From positions 62,001 through 126,000 of the forward strand of contig NZ_JACHCR010000017.1 in the NCBI RefSeq assembly GCF_014205845.1: 64,000 nucleotides of DNA. Reading direction: 5' to 3'. Shown here piece after piece: positions 44,681-52,886 of the stretch. This DNA is from Mucilaginibacter cryoferens. GTDB lineage: Bacteria > Bacteroidota > Bacteroidia > Sphingobacteriales > Sphingobacteriaceae. Positions within the stretch are counted from its first letter, which is position 1; each line of letters opens with the position of its first letter. The notes under the pieces are model-generated. The model did no database searches. It worked only from the letters and a program-made list of their open reading frames with translations, and was not told where the DNA came from. Both the position numbers and the translations under genes were made by a program.

Positions 44681-45850
44681 ATGGTATTGGGTAATGTGCG
44701 ATTGGCTGATAGCGGACAGATAGTAAATATCAGTATAGAACGTGATCAAATAGATAGCGTAAGCCCGACAACCATAAATGCTAACGATAAACTTCTGCTT
44801 CATTTTGAAGATTCCATCGTTTTTCCCGGTCTTATTAATTCGCACGATCATCTTGATTTCAACCTTTTCCCGCAATTGGGTAATCGCGTTTATAGCAACT
44901 ATACAGAATGGGGTGGCTATATTCATAAAGAGTTTAAACAGGAAATAGCTGATGTACTTCGCGTTCCGCAGCATTTGCGGATACTTTGGGGAGTTTATAA
45001 AAACCTGCTTTGCGGGGTTACCACGGTGGTAAATCATGGGGAACGATTAGCTACTGACAATGCCCTTATCAATATATTTGAAGATACGCATGACCTGCAT
45101 TCTATTGCATTTGAAAAGCTTTGGAAACTAAAACTCAACAATCCGCTTAAACGAGCATTGCCCGTTGTGATCCATACGGGCGAAGGAACCGACAAACAGG
45201 CATCCAGAGAAATAGATAGCCTCATCGGCTGGAATAAACTTGGCCGCAACCTTATTGGTATCCATGCCGTAGCCATGACCGCAGAGCAGGCCCCGCACTT
45301 TAAAGCGATTGTTTGGTGCCCACAATCTAATGATTACCTGCTCGATAAATCGGCCCCCATAAATCAACTTAAGTCGTTCACCAAGATATTGTTTGGTACC
45401 GACTCCACTCTTACCAGCGGCTGGAACATCTGGGATCATATCAACATGGCACGTGGCACAGGTATGCTTAACGATGATGAACTATATCAATCTTTAAATA
45501 AAACCGCCGCAAATGTTTGGGAAATAAATGGCGGAGAGATTGCTAAAGGGAAAAGCGCAGACCTGGTGATGGCAAAAGCTAAAGGCTCCATAAGTAATTA
45601 TGATGCCTTTTATGCCACGCAACCGGCCGATATTCAGTTGGTGATGCACAGCGGAAAAATCCGTTTATTTGATCAGCACATGCTGCCTGCACTGGCTCCG
45701 CAGCTTAAAGGGCAACAATTTAGCTTAATACAACTGGGCGATAGTTTTAAATATGTTGCAGGGAACATAGGCCAACTGATAACCAGCATTCAAACTTATT
45801 TACCCCAGGTGGTTTTTCCATTTACATTTATACATCAGCAAATATTTTGA
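44681..45850 (+). CDS. Amidohydrolase-superfamily metal-dependent hydrolase
   Basis: 389 residues, TrzN/SsnA-like cyclic amidohydrolase layout: VFPGLINSHDHLDFNLFP (first metal His pair), VIHTGEGTDKQA (His), GIHAVAMTAEQ (His), ILFGTDSTLTSGWNIWDHI (metal Asp). The small beta-sandwich is assembled from both ends (FEDSIVFPG and ADLVMAKAKG). Unusual within a glycan/radical SAM locus; the substrate (a deaminated or dechlorinated ring, or an amide) cannot be inferred. The stop overlaps the TTG start of the next glycosyltransferase. Confidence 0.86.
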   Translation: MVLGNVRLADSGQIVNISIERDQIDSVSPTTINANDKLLLHFEDSIVFPGLINSHDHLDFNLFPQLGNRVYSNYTEWGGYIHKEFKQEIADVLRVPQHLRILWGVYKNLLCGVTTVVNHGERLATDNALINIFEDTHDLHSIAFEKLWKLKLNNPLKRALPVVIHTGEGTDKQASREIDSLIGWNKLGRNLIGIHAVAMTAEQAPHFKAIVWCPQSNDYLLDKSAPINQLKSFTKILFGTDSTLTSGWNIWDHINMARGTGMLNDDELYQSLNKTAANVWEINGGEIAKGKSADLVMAKAKGSISNYDAFYATQPADIQLVMHSGKIRLFDQHMLPALAPQLKGQQFSLIQLGDSFKYVAGNIGQLITSIQTYLPQVVFPFTFIHQQIF

Positions 45851-46965
45851 AATTGATAAAACTGGTTGATCTTACTTATCATTCGCACCTGAAATATACC
45901 CGGCCAGGGCAGGTTATGGAAAACCATGCCCCTGCTTTGGCTTTTGCACCTTATTTGAAAGATAGGCTTGATTTTATGTTTGTAAAACATGCCTCATTTG
46001 AGCAACACACTTTTATTGATGATATCCCCTATCACTTTTTCAGAGGGGGTAACAAATTCTGGTCGCTATCTTTAAAAACACATCGTTTTATTAAAAAAGT
46101 TAAGCCCGATATTATTTTGGTACAAGGGCTTGTATTTCCGATACAGGTAATGTTTCTGAGGCTTTTTTGTGGTAAAAAAATTAAGCTGATCATTCAGCAC
46201 CACGGCGAACTACCTTCTACAGGTGTAAAAGGCCGCCTGCAAAAAATAGCCTGCAATATGGCTGATGCATTTTTCTTTACATCGGCCGGCAACACAACTA
46301 TATGGAAAAAGAAAAACATATTAGGGCATGATGCTCATGTAATGGAAGTATTGGAGGCGTCTACCAGTTTTAAGCCCATTGATAAGCATACAAGTAAAAT
46401 ATATACCGGCATTACGGGCGATACCAATTTTATTTGGGTAGGCCATTTTAATGCCAATAAAGACCCATTAACGGTTATAGCCGGTTTTGAGCAATACATT
46501 AAGGTTAAGCCATCTGCAAGGTTGTATATGATCTATCAAACCGAAAGCCTTCTGGATTTAGTTAAAAAAAAGCTGGCATTAAACCCGGCATTGTTTAATG
46601 CGGTTGTTTTAGTAGGTAAAATTGCTAATGAGGATATGCCTTACTGGTTTAGCGCGGCAGATTTCTATTTATCCGGAAGCCATAAGGAAGGCAGTGGCTA
46701 TGCATTGCTTGAGGCTATGGCATGTGGATGTATTCCTATAGTTACCGCAATTCCATCGTATCAAAAAATTACCTGCGGCGGCGAATATGGTTTTTTGTAC
46801 CCTGTGGCCGATGCCCATTCGCTGGCCAACACCCTTATATCACTCGAAAAGGTGAACCGGAAAAAATTAGCCGAAGAGGTTTTAGCCCATTTTAGTCAAA
46901 ACCTCAGTTTCAAAACAATTGCCGATGATATGGTGAAAATATGTAGCCAATTAATGGCCAAATAA
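45847..46965 (+). CDS. Family 4 glycosyltransferase
   Basis: 372 residues. The start is TTG at 45847, overlapping the amidohydrolase stop by four bases. GT-B features: DIILVQGLVFPIQ, IQHHGELPSTGVKGRLQ, FIWVGHFNANKDPLTVIAGFEQ and SAADFYLSGSHKEGSGYALLEAMACGCIPIVT with the E-x7-E donor motif. It is tail-to-tail with the next glycosyltransferase gene and overlaps it by 15 bp. Confidence 0.87.
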   Translation: MKLIKLVDLTYHSHLKYTRPGQVMENHAPALAFAPYLKDRLDFMFVKHASFEQHTFIDDIPYHFFRGGNKFWSLSLKTHRFIKKVKPDIILVQGLVFPIQVMFLRLFCGKKIKLIIQHHGELPSTGVKGRLQKIACNMADAFFFTSAGNTTIWKKKNILGHDAHVMEVLEASTSFKPIDKHTSKIYTGITGDTNFIWVGHFNANKDPLTVIAGFEQYIKVKPSARLYMIYQTESLLDLVKKKLALNPALFNAVVLVGKIANEDMPYWFSAADFYLSGSHKEGSGYALLEAMACGCIPIVTAIPSYQKITCGGEYGFLYPVADAHSLANTLISLEKVNRKKLAEEVLAHFSQNLSFKTIADDMVKICSQLMAK

Positions 46966-48006
46966 AGCGGCCACTTTTGCCGCAATGCTTTCAACAGGGT
47001 AAACCAAAACCGGTTCATGAACCAATTTTTTATTTTTTAGCAGCTCTTTAATGATATCCGGCAAATGTTCGGCATTATCGGGTACATGGTGTTGTGCCGG
47101 GCGGTTGTTCATGCCCTTAACCAGGCTTACTGCATGGCATCCCGCATACAGAGCTTCGCTTAAAACCGTGCTGTAACCTTCATATAGCGAAGTGTGCAAA
47201 AAAACTTTCGAACGCTGCATCAGGGCAAGTACTTCCGGATGCGGTAACTCACCCCTTAGCAAAATGTTATTTTCGAGCTTTAGTTTGGCTATCTGTATTT
47301 TAAGGTTATCCATTTCGGGGCCTTTACCGCAAATTACTGCTTTTACATCCGGGAATTTAGTAATGAGGCTTTTAACTATATTAACAAACAAATGGTATTG
47401 TTTAAGCGGTATTAACGACCCCGCCCCTAAAATATCGATATCTCTATCGGCATTGCCTTCATTAAAAAGGGTAACATCTATGCCCGAAGGGATAACATGA
47501 GCTGGTAGTATACCATAGTTTATTCTGAACTCATTTGCCAAAAAATCAGATATCGCTATTAATGATTCCTTTTTAGGTTTTATACGGTTTACATACTCGT
47601 TACCGGCTTTTGCATCCTGGCCAAGCATCCATATATGATGCGGTAAACTGTATTTTTTTGCAAACCTATTACCAATATAGGCACACTCTCCTATCCAAAA
47701 ACTCAATAGGCCGGCCAGTTCATACTTTTGATGCAACTTTTTTAAGGTTTGCCAAACCCGTTGCCAGGTAATTAATCTAAATAATTGCCCCTTGCCCTTG
47801 CCTGCCAGTGCAATTACTTCCACCCCATACCAATAATATCGCGAAGCTGTAAACGGATATTGAAAGCTTACAACAATTATATGCAACTGCGGATTACTTT
47901 GCTTTAACGCCCTTACAAAAACTTGCATGGCGGGTATGCAGGTTGTATCGTTACCATCTGCAGGGAAACCTGGGGTTAATATTACTAATGCTTTGGGCTT
48001 AGTCAT
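46951..48006 (-). CDS. Family 4 glycosyltransferase
   Basis: 351 residues, GT-B fold. ILTPGFPADGNDTTCIPAMQ at the N-terminus, HVIPSGIDVTLFNEG in the hinge, ILGAGSLIPLKQYHLFVNIV, and MQRSKVFLHTSLYEGYSTVLSEALYAGCHAVS for donor binding. The ATG overlaps the end of the ABC exporter gene by 8 nt on the same strand, so they are translationally coupled. Its 3' end overlaps the convergent glycosyltransferase by 15 bp. Confidence 0.9.
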   Translation of the reverse strand: MTKPKALVILTPGFPADGNDTTCIPAMQVFVRALKQSNPQLHIIVVSFQYPFTASRYYWYGVEVIALAGKGKGQLFRLITWQRVWQTLKKLHQKYELAGLLSFWIGECAYIGNRFAKKYSLPHHIWMLGQDAKAGNEYVNRIKPKKESLIAISDFLANEFRINYGILPAHVIPSGIDVTLFNEGNADRDIDILGAGSLIPLKQYHLFVNIVKSLITKFPDVKAVICGKGPEMDNLKIQIAKLKLENNILLRGELPHPEVLALMQRSKVFLHTSLYEGYSTVLSEALYAGCHAVSLVKGMNNRPAQHHVPDNAEHLPDIIKELLKNKKLVHEPVLVYPVESIAAKVAALFGH

Positions 48007-49672
48007 TAAGGGCTATTATTTTGTTGCAGTAAGCAAGGCTTGCCGCATTGTGCGTAATAAACAGTATCATTTTTCCCTGTTGGGCAAGTTGTTTCAGCTG
48101 TATTAAAATACTTTCCTCGGCCTGCTGATCCATTTCGCCAAAGGGTTCATCCAGTATCAGTAAATCAAAATCATGATAAAGCGCTCGTGCCAGGCTAATG
48201 CGCTGGCGTTGACCGCCGCTTATGTTTTTGCCATTTTCGCGAATGATCTTATTTAACCCTTCCGGATAGCCGGCTAATAATGGCCCCAATCCACAAAAGG
48301 CAATTACTTCGGCCAGCTTTTCGGGGTTGTGCTCATCATCACTGAGGGTAATATTTTTAACAATGGTATCGTGTATAAAATAGGTTTGCTGCTTTACATA
48401 GGCTATATTTTGCCAGTAATGCTGCCTTTTTGCTACATCGGCAACGCTGCCATTTATGTAGATATAACCGGCCTCTGCTGTTAAAAAACCTAATAATAAA
48501 TTAATGAGCGTTGTTTTACCACGACCGGATGCTGAAGAAATACCAACCAAATCGCCCGAAGAAATTTCGAAGTTGATGCCGTTTAAAACCTGTTGATTCT
48601 TGTAGCTAAACCTGATATTGTGGAAGCCAATGGTGTTAATGGGATCAACAATATTTAAAAACTCATTTTTGATTGCTTTAGTAGGTTCACTAACCGCGAG
48701 TAGGTCGTTTAGCGTAAACTCGTAGGTTTTTATTTGCCCGGTGCTGTTCAGTATCTTAATTATACCCGGAATAATTTTGTAAGCCGCCGCCATAAACACG
48801 CCAATGGTCAGCAAATCAACAGTCGATCCGCTGGCAGACCATTTATTGACGAGTACCAGGATAAAAAAGCCAAATATGGCAAATACTTCTACCAGTCGCG
48901 ATGGTAAGCCCTGCAGGGTTTGCTGGGTAGCAATGGTGTTATTTAATTGCTGCTGATAATTGTTATACCTATCAGCCAGGAAGTTAGTTTTATCATAAAT
49001 ATTACTTTCCACAAAGCCGGTCAATGACTCCTGCAAATGCTGAATGCTTTTTTCACTGCTGAGTTTGGTGTGTTCCCGAACCTGTTTTGATCGTTTTCTG
49101 ATAAAGTAAGCCAAAATAATCACCGGCGGTACCAGTAATAAAAGCAATAGCAAAAACAATACTGGCTGATAGATTAGTATTGCACCAATAGTAAAAAAAA
49201 TCAGGATGCTTTGCGAGATAACCTGCTGTGTATTATTGAGGATGTAACTACTAAATTCTATAGGTTGCTGGCTGATTCGGCGGATATGGATAGACGAATC
49301 TATATTCACAAAATGCATATAATCGCCCTTAAGATAATGAAGCATATTTCTTTTTGACAGGCGCGTTGCCACATCATAAAAAAAATGCTGCTGAAAGCGA
49401 CTTATTAAATAACCGCCCCAGTTTTTTAAACAGAAAAGCACTAGGAAAGCACCAATAAGCAGCAGAGAGTTTTTGTTGAACCAGGTGGCGGGTAATAGAA
49501 AGTATTTTTTTACAGGCGTATCAGTGGTATAAAATCCAATTACAATCAACAATAAGCCCAAAAACAAAATATCGAGAGCGCTGATAAACAGATCGAGCAG
49601 GATAAGCCCGAACAATCTGTTTTTCTCCTTTGTGTTAAGCAGGGTTTGTATTCCCTTATAAATGTGCTTCAA
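47999..49672 (-). CDS. ABC exporter half-transporter (membrane plus ATPase)
   Basis: 557 residues. The membrane domain (about 15-310) has six helices (IGFYTTDTPV..., KNWGGYLIS, SQSILIFFTIGAILI and others). The nucleotide-binding domain carries Walker A SSASGRGKTTLINLLLG, Q-loop YVKQQTYFI, signature ISGGQRQRISLARAL, Walker B LLILDEPFGEMD and H-loop ITHN. Family: type I exporter (MsbA/PglK-like), functioning as a homodimer. Likely substrate is a lipid-linked or lipid-like glycan made by the adjacent genes. Confidence 0.92.
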   Translation of the reverse strand: MKHIYKGIQTLLNTKEKNRLFGLILLDLFISALDILFLGLLLIVIGFYTTDTPVKKYFLLPATWFNKNSLLLIGAFLVLFCLKNWGGYLISRFQQHFFYDVATRLSKRNMLHYLKGDYMHFVNIDSSIHIRRISQQPIEFSSYILNNTQQVISQSILIFFTIGAILIYQPVLFLLLLLLLVPPVIILAYFIRKRSKQVREHTKLSSEKSIQHLQESLTGFVESNIYDKTNFLADRYNNYQQQLNNTIATQQTLQGLPSRLVEVFAIFGFFILVLVNKWSASGSTVDLLTIGVFMAAAYKIIPGIIKILNSTGQIKTYEFTLNDLLAVSEPTKAIKNEFLNIVDPINTIGFHNIRFSYKNQQVLNGINFEISSGDLVGISSASGRGKTTLINLLLGFLTAEAGYIYINGSVADVAKRQHYWQNIAYVKQQTYFIHDTIVKNITLSDDEHNPEKLAEVIAFCGLGPLLAGYPEGLNKIIRENGKNISGGQRQRISLARALYHDFDLLILDEPFGEMDQQAEESILIQLKQLAQQGKMILFITHNAASLAYCNKIIALND

Positions 49673-49747
49673 AACGCCTGATAAAGTATTGTTATTACCT
49701 TATCATTACGGCTTAAAATGCACAATGGTTGCCCGCCATAAACTATA

Positions 49748-49777
49748 AAGCCCCGATAGATCTATCTACCAGGGCTC
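49748..49777 (-). terminator. Probable terminator of the OmpA lipoprotein gene
   Basis: AGCCC / GGGCT stem with an inner GATAG/CTATC pairing; the minus-strand side leads to TTTAT. It sits 25 nt after the lipoprotein stop. The stem is asymmetric, so strength is uncertain. Confidence 0.55.
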
Positions 49778-49801
49778 TAAATATTTAAAAGTGAATATTG
49801 C

Positions 49802-50335
49802 CTATTTGTTAAGTTTGATCTCTACCCTGCGGTTTAAAACACGTCCATCTTCGGTGGTGTTATCTGCAATTGGTTTACTTTCGCCATAACCTTTAACAGA
49901 TAAGTTATCAGCGCTGATGCCGCTATTAACCAGGTAAGTTTTTACCGAGTTAGCCCTTTCCACAGAAAGCTCCATATTACGCTGGTCTGTACCTTCTGAA
50001 GACGAATTGCCATTTAAAACAAATTGAACTGTGGCATCTTTTTTCATTTCTATAACTGCCTGGTCAAGGGCCTGGTACGATGCAGTTTTTAAAACAGCCG
50101 AGTTAAACTCAAACTGGATATTAGTAAAATTATAGTTTGGTTTTGCAGGTGGTGGTGGCGGTGTTTGGGCCGGTGCCGCAGCAGGTGGCGGAGTTGGTTT
50201 TGCAGCCGGTGCATACATTTTTTCTGTTTCAACAGGGGCTGGCTTTTCGGCTAATTTCTTTGCTTTACAAGCTGGAAAAGTTACGGCAGCTAATAAGATA
50301 AATAAAGGGAATAAAGAGTTTTTTGAAACTTTCAT
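49802..50335 (-). CDS. OmpA-family lipoprotein
   Basis: 178 residues from the ATG at 50335. Signal peptide FPLFILLAAVTFPAC with lipidated Cys followed by KAKK. A Pro/Ala-rich linker (AAPAQTPPPPPAKPN) leads to a C-terminal OmpA domain with QFEFNSAVLKTASYQAL, LNGNSSSEGTDQRNMELSVERA and LNRRVEIKLNK, which binds peptidoglycan. Pal-like. A longer start 25 codons upstream would add sequence before the signal peptide and is rejected. Confidence 0.93.
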   Translation of the reverse strand: MKVSKNSLFPLFILLAAVTFPACKAKKLAEKPAPVETEKMYAPAAKPTPPPAAAPAQTPPPPPAKPNYNFTNIQFEFNSAVLKTASYQALDQAVIEMKKDATVQFVLNGNSSSEGTDQRNMELSVERANSVKTYLVNSGISADNLSVKGYGESKPIADNTTEDGRVLNRRVEIKLNK

Positions 50336-50658
50336 TGCTGAGTTTGTTTTTTTAGTAAACATAAAAAAATAATCGTTATTATAGGTAAAACCGGTAAGCC
50401 AGATGCACAAATAAAGGATTTAAATGACAGTTTGCCTGGTAGATGCCCAATCCCGATGATTCGGAAATTAAACGAAGAATTGCCGGTCTAAGTATATGGA
50501 TTACGTAACATGCTTTATAAAATTTCATCTTTTAAATTGAGGGGGATACTCATACTTTATTAATAATTAAGTATTTATACGCAGCATAATCAAGTACAAC
50601 TACTGGGAATATTCTTAAGCCGAATATGTTATTTAGTATAATCCTAAAACATATCAAC
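50336..50658. other. Divergent intergenic region
   Basis: About 320 bp between the OmpA lipoprotein and desaturase genes. It should hold both promoters. A near-consensus TATGTTTA lies on the minus strand at 50356-50363; no convincing plus-strand consensus. No small gene, hairpin or repeat is convincing. Confidence 0.4.
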
Positions 50659-51669
50659 ATGGAAAGCAACACTCCCTTCGAAAGTATTGAAACACCGGAT
50701 ATTCATTTTTTGCGCCGGATAGAAGTATTAAAAAAACATCCCGAAGTAAAACAATTAATGGGTTATGATCCCTGGGCTGCGGTGCTTACTTTTTTTATTG
50801 TAGCCGGGCAAATTAGTTTTGCATGGGGTGTAAGTGTTTGGTTTCCATTGTTTGGTACTTATTGGTGGCAAATTATACTGCTATCCTATATAGTGGGCGG
50901 TACCATGAACCATTGGTCGGCCATGGCAGTACACGAAATGGCGCATAACCTGATGCTAAAAACACCTGCGCAGAACAAGGCGTTGGCTATATTTGCCAAT
51001 ATCCCGGTGTTGGTGCCTGGTGCAATTGCTTTTCGTACACACCATATGAAACATCATTCGCACTTGGGGATTGAGCAGGTTGATAATGATTTCCCCAGCC
51101 ATTGGGAAGTAAAAATGATAGGCAAATCGGGCATCAGGAAGTTTATCTGGCTGTTTTTCTATATCTTCTTTCTGTTTTTGGTGAGAGGATTTGACACCAA
51201 ACCAACTAAGTGGGAATGGGCGAACATCATCACACTGATTATCACTGATGTATTGATCTTTGTTTTTTTTGGGAAGATCGCTATCATTTACCTGTTCCTT
51301 TCTACCTTATGGGGCTTTAGTTTACACCCCGCGGCAGGACATTTTATACATGAACATTTTATTTTTGAGGAAGGCCAGGAAACCAATTCGTATTATGGCT
51401 GGCTCAACTATGTTTGCTTTAATGTAGGCTACCATAACGAGCATCATGATATTATGAATATCCCCGGTCGTTTTTTGCCAAAATATTATAAAATTACCAG
51501 GGAGTTTTACCAGCACCTTGATTCTACCCATTCCTGGACGCGGATGTTTTATGATTTTATTACCAAACCCGATTTGGGGGCAGACAAGCGCTATGTGCGT
51601 ACTGAACAAGTGCGAAAGCAAGGGATAAAAATGGCCGAAGAAATGAAGCGGGATAAAGAGTTTGTATAA
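50659..51669 (+). CDS. Sphingolipid delta-4-desaturase-like membrane fatty acyl desaturase
   Basis: 336 residues from the ATG at 50659 (11 codons later than the longest frame). Three histidine boxes: HEMAH (92-96), HHMKHH (128-133) and NVGYHNEHHD near 257-265. The whole C-terminal half (GHFIHEHFIFEEGQETNSYY, YHNEHHDIMNIPGRFLP, ITREFYQHLDSTHSW) follows the order of eukaryotic dihydroceramide delta-4 desaturase (DEGS1) rather than bacterial DesA. Bacteria of this family make sphingolipids, so a ceramide-type substrate is plausible; this is family-based inference. Confidence 0.85.
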   Translation: MESNTPFESIETPDIHFLRRIEVLKKHPEVKQLMGYDPWAAVLTFFIVAGQISFAWGVSVWFPLFGTYWWQIILLSYIVGGTMNHWSAMAVHEMAHNLMLKTPAQNKALAIFANIPVLVPGAIAFRTHHMKHHSHLGIEQVDNDFPSHWEVKMIGKSGIRKFIWLFFYIFFLFLVRGFDTKPTKWEWANIITLIITDVLIFVFFGKIAIIYLFLSTLWGFSLHPAAGHFIHEHFIFEEGQETNSYYGWLNYVCFNVGYHNEHHDIMNIPGRFLPKYYKITREFYQHLDSTHSWTRMFYDFITKPDLGADKRYVRTEQVRKQGIKMAEEMKRDKEFV

Positions 51670-51780
51670 ATAATGATATCTAAACATTTGACAGGTAGTG
51701 TGTTAAAAAATAGATTGCCCTACTGCGTTGCGAAATTCTGAAGGGGTATGACATCCTAAAAAGTTTGTCATTCTGGTACG

Positions 51781-51836
51781 AAGAATCTATTCGCCTGCTA
51801 TACAGGGCGAAGATGTATAGCGGATAATAGATTCTT
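51781..51836. repeat. Palindromic interspersed repeat, also terminator-like
   Basis: Outer arms 51781-51791 and 51826-51836 (11 bp) and inner arms 51797-51804 and 51814-51821 (8 bp) are perfect inverse pairs. The segment before it, TGTCATTCTGGTACGAAG, has the look of an interspersed repeat seen in many Bacteroidota genomes. It lies between convergent genes, 2 bp from the GNAT stop. Confidence 0.65.
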
Positions 51837-51838
51837 AG

Positions 51839-52414
51839 TTACTTTCTTATATCCCAAACAACTACATTCCAATCGCCAAACCCGTCGTTATGAGTACTTA
51901 CAACTTCAAAACCCATTTTTTGGTGAATTTTTAACGAGTTGGTATTTCGTACGGCTATTTCGGTAACGCAAAGCTCAAAATCATCATCTACAAGGTTGGC
52001 TGTAGCGTTGTAAAGTTTGCTTAGTAAGCCCAACCCGCGAAAATCCTTGTCTACACAAACCTGGCCGCCCACAAATAGCTTGTACGCGGTTAAAACTTTG
52101 CCTTTATACCGGCTTTTATGAAATTCCCTGAACATGGGTTCAAGGCTGGGCAGCTCAGTTTCCATAGCAGCTGTCATCGCTAAATTATAGCCAATTACTT
52201 TGTTTTGGTGCAGTGCTATTACCTGCGGAATTTGTGCAGCCATTAATTGCAATAATGCTACAGTATGCTCTGCAAATACAAAGCCCTGCTGTTCTTGCTG
52301 TTCGGGGCTCAATGATTTGTACAGGTTTTGATTTTGTAACTGGAGGATCTGCTCAAAATGTTCAATTGTAGTAGCCGCCTGAAAAGTTATTTGTGGTAGG
52401 ATGTTCGTATTCAT
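51839..52414 (-). CDS. GNAT-family N-acetyltransferase
   Basis: 191 residues with the GNAT fold: QVIALHQNKVIGYNLAM (beta 2-3), FVGGQVCVDKDFRGLGLLSKLY with the acetyl-CoA-binding DFRGLGLLSKL pyrophosphate loop, and VRNTNSLKIHQKMGFEVVSTH. Substrate unknown. Convergent with the desaturase and separated from it by a palindromic repeat. Confidence 0.87.
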   Translation of the reverse strand: MNTNILPQITFQAATTIEHFEQILQLQNQNLYKSLSPEQQEQQGFVFAEHTVALLQLMAAQIPQVIALHQNKVIGYNLAMTAAMETELPSLEPMFREFHKSRYKGKVLTAYKLFVGGQVCVDKDFRGLGLLSKLYNATANLVDDDFELCVTEIAVRNTNSLKIHQKMGFEVVSTHNDGFGDWNVVVWDIRK

Positions 52415-52512
52415 GATTGGGCAAATGTCTTATTTAAAAAGAATTTGTACAACCATAAATTATACTTGAAATAGTTACTACCAACTACCATCAAACCAAA
52501 AACATCAAAAAA

Positions 52513-52719
52513 TTACACTTCAGAACTATCAGCAAAAAAATCAGCGCTCTTGTCTTCAGTCATCATTTCCAGCCACCCATCTTCATTAACAAAGTAATTA
52601 GAAAGTTCTGGCGGGGTAATGGTTTTATTAGTTATACTGTTTTTTGGGGCTGAGGGACCGCGTAAGGGGATTATAAGCACGCATAAAAATATAAAGATCG
52701 TTAATACCGCAATCATCAT
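52513..52719 (-). CDS. Small hypothetical membrane protein
   Basis: 68 residues: one N-terminal hydrophobic helix (MIAVLTIFIFLCVLIIPL) followed by a polar, acidic tail. Could be a small single-pass protein. The gene-like composition is modest, and I know no family. It is flanked on both sides by gene-free AT-rich DNA, so a spurious frame cannot be excluded. Confidence 0.45.
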   Translation of the reverse strand: MMIAVLTIFIFLCVLIIPLRGPSAPKNSITNKTITPPELSNYFVNEDGWLEMMTEDKSADFFADSSEV

Positions 52720-52886
52720 AGAATAGTTTTTTAGCTACAACCCGGTTGGCTGTAAGAAGCTGATTATTAAACATAATGATTGGTGGAGACTATTTTTAGT
52801 TATTGCCGGGGCGATTAATTCCTGCAGTTAACTAGCTCATGCCCTAATATAGGTAGTTAGGTGCTATTTAGGGCAAAAAAATTAAG

